Shown in pieces: positions 1-7,895 of a DNA stretch of 28,683 nucleotides. The notes beneath the pieces are model-generated. The model saw nothing but the letters and a program-made list of their open reading frames with translations, ran no database searches and had not been told where the DNA came from. How positions within the stretch are numbered: the stretch's first letter is position 1; each line of letters opens with the position of its first letter. Origin of the DNA: JBCCRH01 sp039208045 (lineage in GTDB: Bacteria; Bacteroidota; Bacteroidia; Chitinophagales; Saprospiraceae); the NCBI GenBank assembly GCA_039208045.1, contig JBCCRH010000020.1, positions 1 to 28,683 of the forward strand, written 5' to 3'. The translations under genes were made by a program, and so were the position numbers.

Positions 1-122
1 GAGCCGCCCTCCACTTCACGCTGTGATGGTAAAGATAAAATACCCCCGTAATTCTTAATCAAAAAGTTTTACACATCTTTGGGGTAAAGGGGGGTGCACC
101 TGTCAACCTTATTCATGGGACT

Positions 123-187
123 TCACCATTCCCCGTCCTCCGTCCTCCTACCCCCGTCCTCCCACTCTCCATCCTCCATCCTACCCC
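123..187. repeat. Pyrimidine-rich low-complexity patch
   Basis: The plus strand here is almost entirely C and T, with repeated CCGTCCT and CCATCCT units and three runs of four or five C. It sits at the 3' end of the minus-strand acyltransferase gene and covers its last codon and stop. Its reverse complement resembles the G-rich block near 6655-6710 (GGAGG, GGACGGGG units), so the two may belong to one dispersed repeat family. Bases 1-122 show nothing else I can support. Confidence 0.55.
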
Positions 188-1083
188 CAAATCAAACCCC
201 ACTTCCGCTGCTTTCGCTGGATACTAAAATAAGGCGTCGAGACCGCACCGAAGGCTTCTGCCAAGCTACTATCGCCATTGGTATTAAAATCCAGCAATAA
301 AGGCCTGCCTGCATTGGTACGTACGATGAGATCGGTAAGCATTTCCAGGGCGCCTAGTTGTTCTCCTGCTGGCGAAACCGTCGGGACTAAGCTCAACAAC
401 TTGCCATGACTGAAGATAAAAAAGTTAGCAGCATACAGGGTTTCTTCTCGATCGACAATGCCAGAGGCAAAGCCCCAGCCTCGATGTAGTACATTGTACA
501 TAATGCGCTGTAGGGTATGAAAATTGCGGTCTTTACCGTTGCGATCTTTAGAATATTTTAAATAGAAATCGGCGATGCGCTCTGGCTTTAGACTAGAGAG
601 TGGAATCAGATCAGACCCGCGTGCAACATCTAAGGCTTCGAGTAAAGCAGGCGTATAGTAGGCCGAAATATCTTCATAGGAACGATCCATCCAGAGCTGG
701 AAGTTTTGCTGTTCCGATACCTGAAAACCAGTCTCTTTGGGTAACTGATTCTGCTCATTGAGCACAATGTCTATGGAGCGAAACTCATCGGGAAGTGCCT
801 CCAAGAAGTGCCGAATGCGCTTGGGTGAAAGGACGTTGATGGAATATATCCCCAACTCACGCATGAGGTTAGGTTGGTATAGCTCTTTCCCGTTCCACAT
901 ATTTTTGCGCCAAACTAATGGCCAAACGGATTCATAGTCTCCTTCTACCAAGGCGTCCCACTCCTTCGCCACATGATCGAGGTACCACATATAACCAAAA
1001 ATATTTCCATTGTTGGCATAGTGCACACAGCTATTCCATTTCACTTTATCAATGTCGTCTCTTTTGAGGTATTGGATATCCAT
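181..1083 (-). CDS. FemAB/GNAT-like acyltransferase (hypothetical)
   Basis: This 300-residue soluble protein has no signal peptide. Its C-terminal part has the look of the FemAB/GNAT acyl-transferase fold: a strand with LLDFN, then a helix, then FGA..PYFSI. The same layout (FDFEGS, then FGA..PYFSI) occurs in the protein encoded at 9898-10845, so I read the two as distant paralogues. Family members transfer acyl or aminoacyl groups to amines; the substrate cannot be told from the sequence. The gene stands alone, divergent from the small metal-binding protein gene, with 85 bp between them. The ATG at 1083 is the natural start because the first residues (MDIQYLKRDD) already look like the usual N-terminal strand. 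Family assignment is moderate and function is unknown. Confidence 0.6.
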   Translation of the reverse strand: MDIQYLKRDDIDKVKWNSCVHYANNGNIFGYMWYLDHVAKEWDALVEGDYESVWPLVWRKNMWNGKELYQPNLMRELGIYSINVLSPKRIRHFLEALPDEFRSIDIVLNEQNQLPKETGFQVSEQQNFQLWMDRSYEDISAYYTPALLEALDVARGSDLIPLSSLKPERIADFYLKYSKDRNGKDRNFHTLQRIMYNVLHRGWGFASGIVDREETLYAANFFIFSHGKLLSLVPTVSPAGEQLGALEMLTDLIVRTNAGRPLLLDFNTNGDSSLAEAFGAVSTPYFSIQRKQRKWGLIWG

Positions 1084-1168
1084 CGAAGCAATTTTTATGC
1101 CCTTCCAACTTCCAGGATGGGTATATTGTTCAATTCTCAGAATGCATCAACTATAAAACTACTTTTCT

Positions 1169-1381
1169 ATGAATGAATTTCAGTTTAAGACCAATATCAA
1201 CTGTGGCAATTGCGTGCGAGCCGTACAGGGCTTTTTAGCAGAGGTGGAGCAGCTCGAAAGCTGGGAGGTAAACACGGAGCATCCTGATAAGATATTGACG
1301 GTGAAGGGCACTGCTCTGAGGGCAGAGACAGTACTAGAAGCAATTGAGGAAGCGGGCTTTAACGCCACTCACATATCCTAG
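1169..1381 (+). CDS. Heavy-metal-associated (HMA) domain protein
   Basis: This 70-residue protein is a single ferredoxin-like HMA domain. The metal-binding loop is INCGNC, with the two cysteines at residues 12 and 15 (CxxC), and the C-terminus has the usual helix plus strand (TVLEAIEEAGFNA). Such proteins carry Cu(I) or similar soft metals to P-type ATPases or act as small cytosolic metal chaperones. The usual MxCxxC methionine is replaced by isoleucine-asparagine, a common variation in Bacteroidota. No copper ATPase or regulator lies nearby, so the partner is unknown. It converges with the small lipoprotein gene that follows, 4 bp away. Confidence 0.8.
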   Translation: MNEFQFKTNINCGNCVRAVQGFLAEVEQLESWEVNTEHPDKILTVKGTALRAETVLEAIEEAGFNATHIS

Positions 1382-1385
1382 ACCT

Positions 1386-1685
1386 TTAATAAAAGTAGAG
1401 AAATAGCGTCCCGTCAGGAAGTAGGTCAAATGACTCTAGGTGGTCTAAGTTGTAGAAGCGATCGCCGAGCTCAAGTATGCAATCTTGAATAATTGGCCTT
1501 TCCGCTCTTGACGCACTACCATTTCCCTCCAAAAAAATGATTCTTGTTAGAGTGATTTCTTCATCAGCTATGAGCGCTGAGAGTCTGTCAGATACTTGAA
1601 AGCAAGCAGGCTTGAAATCTTCATTATCACATGAGTACAGCGTAGAAATGAGCATTAGAGCAACAACTAGAGAATATACACGCAT
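1386..1685 (-). CDS. Small lipoprotein (hypothetical)
   Basis: The 99-residue product begins with a short positively charged start, a hydrophobic stretch (residues 3-15) and a lipobox LYSC with the cysteine at residue 19, followed by DNED. This is a typical type II signal peptide, and acidic residues after the lipidated cysteine are common in surface lipoproteins of Bacteroidota. The mature part of about 80 residues has two more cysteines (ACF and DCI), which could form a disulfide, and ends in a strand-like aromatic tail. I recognise no family. It lies alone downstream of glyA on the same strand with 131 bp between, so it may have its own promoter. Confidence 0.6.
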   Translation of the reverse strand: MRVYSLVVALMLISTLYSCDNEDFKPACFQVSDRLSALIADEEITLTRIIFLEGNGSASRAERPIIQDCILELGDRFYNLDHLESFDLLPDGTLFLYFY

Positions 1686-1816
1686 AGGTTTAATTTTACA
1701 TACAAATGATAAACAACCTTGGTGCAGATTGGTTCTTTCTCCTTTTGTAGAGCGAGGCAGCCCCAGGTCTAATTTTCTCCGAGCTGCCCTGCACGTAACC
1801 TACATATCGTTTCTAT

Positions 1817-3100
1817 TTATACTAAAGTCTCTGCATACAGAGGGAAGGCCTCCATATACCGATTAATAGCTTGGCGGGTGCCTACAATTTTATCTTCATT
1901 TTCTACGTCGCTTAGTATCGTATCGATCCAATCGACTACTTTTAGACAATCCTCTTCTACAAAGCCTCTTGTGGTAACTGCTGCGGTACCAATACGAATG
2001 CCGGAGGTCACAAATGGGCTTTGGGTATCAAAAGGTACCATATTTTTATTGACGGTAATATCGGCACGTACTAAGGCATTCTCAGCAACTTTACCGGTAA
2101 TCCCCTTTGAACGCAAATCGATTAGCATCAAGTGATTATCTGTACCGCCGGAGATGATCTTGTAGCCTTTTTGTACAAAAGCGGAAGCCATTGCCTGCGC
2201 ATTACGAATCACTTGCTGGCCGTACGCTCTGAAAGAAGGCTGAAGAGCTTCCCCAAAAGCTACTGCTTTTGCAGCAATGACGTGCTCTAGTGGGCCTCCT
2301 TGCATACCTGGGAAGACTGCGCTGTTGATCATGGTCGACATTTTGATGACCGTGCCTTTGCGAGTAGTTTTACCCCAAGGATTATCAAAATTACGGCCAA
2401 TCATAATGATCCCTCCACGAGGGCCACGTAAGGTTTTGTGGGTAGTCGATGTGATAAAATGGCAGTGCTCTACTGGGCTATTCAGCAAGCCTGTGGCAAT
2501 CAAGCCTGCGGGATGTGCAATATCTGCCAAGAGAAGGGCACCTACGCTATCGGCGATTGCTCTGAATCGGGCGTAGTCCCAATCGCGAGCATAAGCTGAA
2601 GCACCACAAATAATCATCTTAGGTTGAAGCGCTTTTGCCTTTGCTTCTACCTTATCCATATCGATGAGGCCTGTATCTTCTTCTACGCCGTAGAAGTGGG
2701 CGTCATATAATTTTCCTGAAAAATTCACTGGAGAGCCATGAGATAAGTGGCCGCCATGCGAGAGGTCAAACCCCAAGATTTTATCACCGGGCTGAAGTGC
2801 TGCAAGAAAAACAGCTGCATTAGCCTGTGAGCCTGAATGAGGCTGTACATTGGCATAGTCTACCCCAAATAATTCTTTTAGGCGATCGATAGCTAGTTGC
2901 TCTACTTTATCTACGATTTCGCAGCCTCCATAGTAGCGCTTGCCAGGGTATCCTTCTGCATATTTATTAGTCAGGCAAGAGCCGGTTGCCTCCATCACTG
3001 CTGCACTTGCAAAGTTCTCTGAAGCAATTAATTCGATGCCGTGTCGCTGTCGGTCTAATTCTTGCTGGATTAAATTAAAAACTAAAGTATCTTTTGCCAT
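1817..3100 (-). CDS. glyA: Serine hydroxymethyltransferase
   Basis: The enzyme interconverts serine and glycine using PLP and tetrahydrofolate and feeds the one-carbon pool in the cytoplasm. At 427 residues it has the usual bacterial length. Visible family signatures are the N-terminal ELIASENF, the substrate loop YAEGYPGKRYYGG, the PLP-binding HSGSQAN, the DIAHPAGL aspartate motif and the PLP-lysine motif TTTHKTLRGPRGG with lysine 222. The start ATG at 3100 gives the standard N-terminus just before the first helix. A perfect Bacteroidota -7 box lies 44-52 bp upstream. Nothing is unusual in the protein. A GC-rich stem (GGCAGC/GCTGCC) lies about 45 bp after the stop, but without a U-tract I do not call it a terminator. 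Confidence 0.98.
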   Translation of the reverse strand: MAKDTLVFNLIQQELDRQRHGIELIASENFASAAVMEATGSCLTNKYAEGYPGKRYYGGCEIVDKVEQLAIDRLKELFGVDYANVQPHSGSQANAAVFLAALQPGDKILGFDLSHGGHLSHGSPVNFSGKLYDAHFYGVEEDTGLIDMDKVEAKAKALQPKMIICGASAYARDWDYARFRAIADSVGALLLADIAHPAGLIATGLLNSPVEHCHFITSTTHKTLRGPRGGIIMIGRNFDNPWGKTTRKGTVIKMSTMINSAVFPGMQGGPLEHVIAAKAVAFGEALQPSFRAYGQQVIRNAQAMASAFVQKGYKIISGGTDNHLMLIDLRSKGITGKVAENALVRADITVNKNMVPFDTQSPFVTSGIRIGTAAVTTRGFVEEDCLKVVDWIDTILSDVENEDKIVGTRQAINRYMEAFPLYAETLV

Positions 3101-3144
3101 CTTTATTTGTTTAAGTAGAATCCTACAACCTATAATTTTCGTGG

Positions 3145-3152
3145 CAAAGGTA
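3145..3152 (-). promoter_or_regulatory. Predicted -7 box of the glyA promoter
   Basis: On the minus strand this reads TACCTTTG, a perfect match to the Bacteroidota -7 consensus TAnnTTTG. It would place the transcription start about 38 nt upstream of the glyA ATG. No convincing TTTG -33 element lies at the usual 19-21 nt spacing, so the call rests on the -7 box and its position only. Confidence 0.45.
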
Positions 3153-3341
3153 CAATAAATCTCACAAGAAATGCTTTATTTTAAGGCTTGTTCGATTTTG
3201 CACAATAGCTAACTTTTATGCTCCAACGCATCCATTTTATGCCTCTTCGAGCCGATTCGATAGCGGAGCCCCCATTCAATAGTTGCGTAAAATTATAGAG
3301 CAGCCGATTTGATCATCTACGAAATTTGGAAACATAGTGCA

Positions 3342-4907
3342 ATGCAGGGATTGAAGCTCCGTATCCGTCTTTTTATCTTCCTACTCTTAGGAACCAGCTC
3401 CTCCGCTTACGCCATAGCAGATCGCTTCCGCTGTACCTGGCGCGATGATCCGGCCACCAGTATGGTCATCGGATGGGATCAGCTCTCTGGTAACGACCCT
3501 GTTTTGTACTACAGTGAAAAGAACCATGGCCAAAAAGTAAGCTTTTATGAGCGTTCTACTCGCCCTGGCTATCGCATCAAGGCCAAGGGCATGTTCAACC
3601 ATTTTGTGCGTTTGACCGGCTTAAAGCCAAATACCGTTTACCATTTCATTGTAAAAGATAGCGAAGGAATGTCGATGCCCTTGTCATTCAAAACGGCACC
3701 CGACACGCCCGAACGCTTGGCGATCATAGCAGGTGGAGACTCTCGAAATCATCGAGATGCCCGCCGCAAAGCCAATCGCTTAGTGGCCAAGCTCCGCCCC
3801 CATTTCGTAATGTTTGCTGGCGATATGACCAATAATGATACGGCTCCAGAATGGCGCAATTGGTTTGATGACTGGCAGCTCACTATTGGTCAGGATGGAC
3901 GCATAACGCCAATAGTCGTAGCAAGAGGTAACCATGAGGCATCTAACAAATCAGTTTCTACCATTTTTGATGTCAAAAATCCTGGCATCTTCTATGGATT
4001 TAACTTTGCTGGTGACTTGCTGCGTATTTACACCCTCAATAGCCTTATTCCACCGGGAGGAAAGCAGCGATCGTGGCTAGAAGCGGACCTAGCCGCCCAC
4101 GAACAAGTACAGTGGAAAATGGCGCAATACCATCATTCTATCCGCCCACATACCGCCAAAAAGCCAGAACGTAATGAACTTATGGTCAACTGGGCGCCCC
4201 TCTTTTACAAGCATCAGGTGAATCTCGTCGTGGAGTCAGATGCACATGTCGTAAAATCAACGCACCCCATTCGGCCTTCTCGCGAAGCGGGAAGTGAAGA
4301 AGGCTTTATTAGAGACGATGAGCGGGGTACCGTCTATATTGGAGAGGGATGCTGGGGAGCGCCACTCCGCACCAACAATGATGATAAAAGCTGGACTAGA
4401 GCTAGTGGTAGTTTTAACCAGTTCAAATGGATATTTGTAGATGAATATGGTATAGAGGTTCGGACAGTAAAAGTTGATAGTGAAGAGCGGGTACAAGATG
4501 CTGCTACTACTAATTTATTTTCGGTTCCAGCTGGTCTAGAGCTTTGGCAACCAGAATCAGGTGAAGTGATATACATCCGCAACGATAAGACAGCTCCCCC
4601 TCCTGCGGTGACTGCTGCTACCCCACCCAAAAAAACCAATGCCCGAGACTGGTCGCAATTTCCCCTATTACGCCCCGACGCTGCCACTGGGAAGGTTCGT
4701 TTGGAATATGCTTTGGCTGAGGCTTGTGATCTTACCATTCTTTTAATTGACTCCAACTGGAAAGAAATAACTCGTGCAAAGCTTCCTAATCAAGCAAAAG
4801 GCCCTTACGCCAAGAAAATGGATACTTCAAAAATACCAGCTGGGAAATATCTTTTGGTAATCAAGTCGGGGAAAAACATCCTCAAGCGTTACCGGATCGA
4901 TAAATAG
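3342..4907 (+). CDS. Secreted purple-acid-phosphatase-like metallophosphoesterase
   Basis: From the ATG at 3342 the protein has 521 residues and starts with a clear Sec signal peptide (basic start, LFIFLLLGTSSS, cleavage after AYA); a TTG at 3309 would add 11 residues in front and is less likely. Next comes a fibronectin-III-like domain (about 25-120), then a calcineurin-like phosphoesterase domain. Its metal-ligand motifs are GGDSRNH (about 131), AGDMTNND (about 159), RGNHE (about 195), YHHS (about 263) and SDAH (about 299). This order fits purple acid phosphatases acting on phosphate esters outside the cytoplasm. The last 70-80 residues form a small beta domain with GKVRLEY...GKYLLVIKSG, resembling a type IX secretion sorting domain. 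Substrate is unknown. The gene is divergent from glyA. Confidence 0.85.
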   Translation: MQGLKLRIRLFIFLLLGTSSSAYAIADRFRCTWRDDPATSMVIGWDQLSGNDPVLYYSEKNHGQKVSFYERSTRPGYRIKAKGMFNHFVRLTGLKPNTVYHFIVKDSEGMSMPLSFKTAPDTPERLAIIAGGDSRNHRDARRKANRLVAKLRPHFVMFAGDMTNNDTAPEWRNWFDDWQLTIGQDGRITPIVVARGNHEASNKSVSTIFDVKNPGIFYGFNFAGDLLRIYTLNSLIPPGGKQRSWLEADLAAHEQVQWKMAQYHHSIRPHTAKKPERNELMVNWAPLFYKHQVNLVVESDAHVVKSTHPIRPSREAGSEEGFIRDDERGTVYIGEGCWGAPLRTNNDDKSWTRASGSFNQFKWIFVDEYGIEVRTVKVDSEERVQDAATTNLFSVPAGLELWQPESGEVIYIRNDKTAPPPAVTAATPPKKTNARDWSQFPLLRPDAATGKVRLEYALAEACDLTILLIDSNWKEITRAKLPNQAKGPYAKKMDTSKIPAGKYLLVIKSGKNILKRYRIDK

Positions 4908-4977
4908 GCACGCTACGAATTGCCCTTTTTTGCAATGGTGGGTCTAACAAAGTATAGCTGTTCTCTTACAAGTTTTG

Positions 4978-4985
4978 TAGCTTTG
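4978..4985 (+). promoter_or_regulatory. Predicted -7 box upstream of the polyprenyl synthase gene
   Basis: TAGCTTTG matches the Bacteroidota -7 consensus TAnnTTTG exactly and lies 19 nt before the ATG of the polyprenyl diphosphate synthase gene. A matching -33 TTTG is not visible at the usual distance (CTG at 17 nt is the nearest), so this is a partial promoter match. Confidence 0.4.
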
Positions 4986-5004
4986 GCTTCTAAAATACCA
5001 ATGT

Positions 5005-5979
5005 ATGGCCAGTTCGCTGGATACGATCAAAGCGCCTATAGAAGCAGAACTAAAATCTTTTGAGTCTCATTTTAGGGAAGCCATGCGTAGTGATGTGCCT
5101 TTGCTCGATAAAATCACCTACTATATCGTTCGCCGTAAAGGCAAGCAGATGCGGCCTATGTTTGTGTTTCTGACGGCAAAAATGTGCGGCCAAATCAATG
5201 ATGCGACCTTTACTGCTGCCTCCCTCATTGAAATCCTCCACACGGCTACGCTTGTCCATGATGACGTGGTAGATGATTCCTACGAACGCCGAGGCTTCTT
5301 CTCCATCAATGCCCTTTGGAAGAATAAGATAGCGGTCTTAGTTGGAGATTTCCTTTTCTCAAAAGGGATGCAGATTGCGCTAAAAAGCAAGGAATTTAAG
5401 CTGCTGGAAATTGTTTCTGATGCCGTATCCGCTATGATCGAAGGCGAATTACTTCAGGCCGAAAAGGCCCGTCGCCTAGACATTAAAGAAGAGAGCTACT
5501 TTGAAATTATCCGCCAGAAAACGGCTTCCCTTATTGCTTCCGCATGTAGTGCAGGAGCAGCCTCTGTTACGGATGATGAAAAGACTATTGAATTAATCCG
5601 ACTCTTTGGAGAGAAAATTGGTATCGCTTTCCAAATTAGAGATGACCTTTTTGATTTCGGTTCAGAAGATGTAGGAAAACCTCTAGGGATTGATATCAAA
5701 GAAAAGAAAATGACGCTCCCCCTGATTTATGCCCTACGACACGCTGAAAAAGCAGATCGCAGACGCATCATCAACAACATTAAACGGCACAGTACCAAAT
5801 CAGATAAAGTGCGAGAAGTCATCGACTTTGTTCACCAGAGCGGTGGCCTCGAATATGCAGAACAGGCCATGTACCGCTACCGCGAAGAAGCCTTCCAACT
5901 CTTAGAGCAATTTGATGATAATGATGCAAAAATAGCTTTGGAACAGTTGGTGCGCTTTGTTACAGATCGCAAGAAATAG
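5005..5979 (+). CDS. ispB: Polyprenyl diphosphate synthase
   Basis: This 324-residue all-helical prenyltransferase lengthens an allylic diphosphate with isopentenyl diphosphate, giving the side chain of quinones. The first aspartate-rich motif is LVHDDVVDDS (aspartates 86, 87, 90, 91), followed by the conserved RRG; the second is FQIRDDLFDF (about 209-218). The upstream RRKGKQMRP and the later KPLGIDIKEKKMTLPLIYA are also family signatures. The length fits the octaprenyl/heptaprenyl class rather than farnesyl synthase, so menaquinone tail synthesis is the likely role; chain length cannot be read with certainty. An ATG at 5001 is in another frame, so 5005 is the start. The gene converges with the NfeD-like gene, one base apart. 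Confidence 0.93.
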   Translation: MASSLDTIKAPIEAELKSFESHFREAMRSDVPLLDKITYYIVRRKGKQMRPMFVFLTAKMCGQINDATFTAASLIEILHTATLVHDDVVDDSYERRGFFSINALWKNKIAVLVGDFLFSKGMQIALKSKEFKLLEIVSDAVSAMIEGELLQAEKARRLDIKEESYFEIIRQKTASLIASACSAGAASVTDDEKTIELIRLFGEKIGIAFQIRDDLFDFGSEDVGKPLGIDIKEKKMTLPLIYALRHAEKADRRRIINNIKRHSTKSDKVREVIDFVHQSGGLEYAEQAMYRYREEAFQLLEQFDDNDAKIALEQLVRFVTDRKK

Positions 5980-5980
5980 C

Positions 5981-6559
5981 CTATTCGTGTGGATAGTCTT
6001 TCTGAACGATGGGCTCTACCAAAATTACACGATCATCAATCACATCTACTACTCTGACCGGTGCTCCAGTGGGTAGCGCCTGCCCCGCAGTAATCGCATC
6101 TAATTCTTTGCGGCCAGCTCCCGTTATGAGTTGTACTTTCCCAAACCCATTTCGATGTGGAGGTACAGATTGAGAAACTTGCCCTGTTTCTGCCAGATTA
6201 GCCGTTACATCCGTACTGGATTGGCGGGCAGTTTGCTTTAGGTTAGGATAGATCAGACCCACTAATAAAGTGCAAACACCACTGATAACGAAACCAATAA
6301 GCACCGAAAGTACAAGTTGATCGGAAAGCCTATTGATCAAGATAGAAAGCCAACTAAACACCGCTAAAAAGAATAGAATCGATCTCGTACCTACCAGCAC
6401 CTTTTTTTTCTGTGCTTCTTCCTCTACTTCCATTCCAAATACGTCCAGCAGCACTATAATCAACAAAAAAACGGAAGCGATAACCGCTATGCTCCATAGC
6501 ACATGATTATCCCATTGAATGGTCTCCCACCAGTTTGTTGTTTTAAATAGATACATCAC
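5981..6559 (-). CDS. NfeD-like membrane protein
   Basis: The 192-residue protein has a short aromatic N-terminus, then three hydrophobic segments (about 22-41, 58-78 and 83-104), a polar linker (110-140) rich in Gln, Ser and Thr, and a C-terminal OB-fold-like domain (about 138-186, GFGKVQLITGAGRKELDAIT...GAPVRVVDVIDDRVILVEP). That ending is the hallmark of NfeD-type proteins, which usually work with flotillin/SPFH proteins in membrane organisation. No flotillin gene is present in the window, although it is the usual neighbour. The upstream region is the low-complexity repeat block, so its promoter and leader are unusual. Confidence is good for topology and moderate for the family. Confidence 0.7.
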   Translation of the reverse strand: MMYLFKTTNWWETIQWDNHVLWSIAVIASVFLLIIVLLDVFGMEVEEEAQKKKVLVGTRSILFFLAVFSWLSILINRLSDQLVLSVLIGFVISGVCTLLVGLIYPNLKQTARQSSTDVTANLAETGQVSQSVPPHRNGFGKVQLITGAGRKELDAITAGQALPTGAPVRVVDVIDDRVILVEPIVQKDYPHE

Positions 6560-6654
6560 TTAATTATACCTTCTTTCATCTTCAGTTGAAATTACGTCAA
6601 GTCCTGAAAAAACAATAGATTGCATCGACGAAGACAAATGGAAAATCGGCCAAT

Positions 6655-6699
6655 GGGGGAGGGAGGAGGGAGGGAGGACGGGGGGAGAGAGGACGGGGG
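6655..6699 (+). other. G-rich block with G-quadruplex potential
   Basis: The plus strand carries runs of 5, 3, 3, 3, 6 and 5 guanines separated by 1-8 bases. The first four runs (6655-6674) satisfy the G3N1-7 quadruplex rule. It lies about 95 bp upstream of the NfeD-like gene start; for that minus-strand gene the sense strand is C-rich. Quadruplex formation is a prediction only. Confidence 0.5.
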
Positions 6700-7110
6700 A
6701 GGAGTTTTGGAGTTTGGGAGTTTTGGGGTTGAGGGGTGACGGGTGACGGATTACGGGTGACGAGTGACGGGTTTTGGATTTCGAGTGGCAGGTAGCAGAT
6801 TATGAGGCCAAAGCACCAAAAGCTGCGCTACAGCCCAACTCGAGCATTGACTCCGAAGTCCGGCACCCAAAATTCGAAACCTAAAATCCAAAACTCAGTA
6901 CCCAAAACTCCAAAACCCAGCATCCGCAATCCGGCACCCAAAACTCTTAAACCCTCAAACTCCTCAACTCCAAAACCAAAATCCAGCATCCTGCACCCAA
7001 AACCCGTAATCCGTAATCCGTAATCCGTAATCCGTAATCCAAAACTCGTAATCCGGCACCCATAACCCCTAAACCCTCAAACCCCAAAACCCCAAAACTA
7101 AATCCCCCTC
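6700..7110. repeat. Inverted pair of low-complexity repeat arms
   Basis: No gene is supported between 6560 and 7115; the stretch is filled by short degenerate repeats. The left arm (about 6700-6790) is G-rich with GGGTGACGG, GGATTACGGG, GGAGTTTTGG and TTTTGGATTT. The right arm (about 6860-7110) is C/A-rich with CCCAAAACCC, CCGTAATCC, CCGGCACCC and AAATCCAGCATCC. The reverse complement of the left arm uses the same words as the right arm, so the strand bias flips near 6800. Each arm therefore puts its C/A-rich strand on the sense side of the neighbouring gene, the NfeD-like gene to the left and the exporter gene to the right. An open frame at 6802-7023 only translates the repeat and is not called as a gene. 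Confidence 0.7.
7004..7038 (+). repeat. Tandem repeat, 5 x CCGTAAT
   Basis: Five perfect head-to-tail copies of the 7-bp unit CCGTAAT, preceded by AACC and followed by CC and a degenerate copy (CTCGTAATCC). Such perfect short tandem units are prone to copy-number change by slippage. It lies 77 bp upstream of the exporter gene, outside any coding region. Confidence 0.9.
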
Positions 7111-7115
7111 CCATT

Positions 7116-7892
7116 ATGGACATCACCTGGTATCACTATTTAATCGCTATCGTCGGCAGTGCCATTGCTGGCAGTATTAATACCCTTGCGGGAAATGGCT
7201 CCGCCATCACCTTGACGATACTGACAGAACTGCTAGGCCTACCTGGCAATATGGCTAATGGTACCAACAGGGTGGGCGTGTTGACGCAGTGCGCGGCCAG
7301 CACTTATGCCTTCCATCGAAATGGCAAGCTCGACTTGCAGCGGGGCCGCTTGCCCATTGTGCTTATTACCTTGGGGGCAATAGCAGGAGTTATTGTAGCG
7401 GTGTGGGTAAGTAGTGAGCAATTTAAGCAAGTCTTCCGCTTTTTGCTGGTGGTGATGCTCTTTTTCATTTTGATCAAGCCGAAACGCTGGCTTCGAGCAA
7501 CGGATACTTCCAAGGCACCATCACTATGGCTGATGATTCCCATTTTCTTGGGCCTCGGCTTTTATGGCGGGTTCATCCAAATGGGCATGGGGGTATTTTT
7601 CTTGGCGGCCATGGTGCTAGTGGCGCGCTATAGCATTATGGATAGTAATGTGATTAAGTCGGCGGTGGTGGGGCTATATACCATTGTAGTCTTGGCCATT
7701 TTTGCGTGGCAAGGTTTGGTAGATTGGCGGATCGGTGGCATCATGGCGATTGGGCAGACGACTGGAGGGTACCTAACGGCGCACTATGCCTCGCGCTTTC
7801 CGCAGGCTAATTTGTGGGCGCATCGGGTACTGGTGGTGGTGGTGATTGGGGCAATTTTGAAGTTGTTTGATGTACATACTTTGCTTCTCTAG
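7116..7892 (+). CDS. TauE/SafE (TSUP) family membrane transporter
   Basis: The 258-residue protein is almost wholly hydrophobic, with about eight predicted membrane segments in two halves. The family motif is visible in each half: AIAGSINTLAGNGSAITLTI near the N-terminus, followed by NGTNRVG, and GFYGGFIQMGMGVFFLAAM in the middle. TSUP proteins export sulfite, sulfonates or related organosulfur anions across the inner membrane; the substrate here is unknown. The start ATG at 7116 follows directly on the repeat block, so its untranslated leader would be made of repeat sequence. It ends 3 bp from the MazF gene, which runs the opposite way. Confidence 0.88.
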   Translation: MDITWYHYLIAIVGSAIAGSINTLAGNGSAITLTILTELLGLPGNMANGTNRVGVLTQCAASTYAFHRNGKLDLQRGRLPIVLITLGAIAGVIVAVWVSSEQFKQVFRFLLVVMLFFILIKPKRWLRATDTSKAPSLWLMIPIFLGLGFYGGFIQMGMGVFFLAAMVLVARYSIMDSNVIKSAVVGLYTIVVLAIFAWQGLVDWRIGGIMAIGQTTGGYLTAHYASRFPQANLWAHRVLVVVVIGAILKLFDVHTLLL

Positions 7893-7895
7893 CAC

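Noticed and set aside
1740..1800. GC-rich stem GGCAGC/GCTGCC after glyA
   Set aside because: No U-tract follows on either strand and the loop is long, so terminator status is not supported.
6563..6600. TTGACG and TATAAT on the minus strand before the NfeD-like gene
   Set aside because: Spacing is 26 nt, far from 17, and Bacteroidota do not use this consensus.
6802..7023. Open frame of 73 residues rich in proline, lysine and serine
   Set aside because: It only translates the low-complexity repeat words; composition and lack of any start context argue against a gene.
7004..7038. CRISPR-like impression from the repeats
   Set aside because: The units are 7 bp and contiguous, with no spacers and no cas genes in the window.
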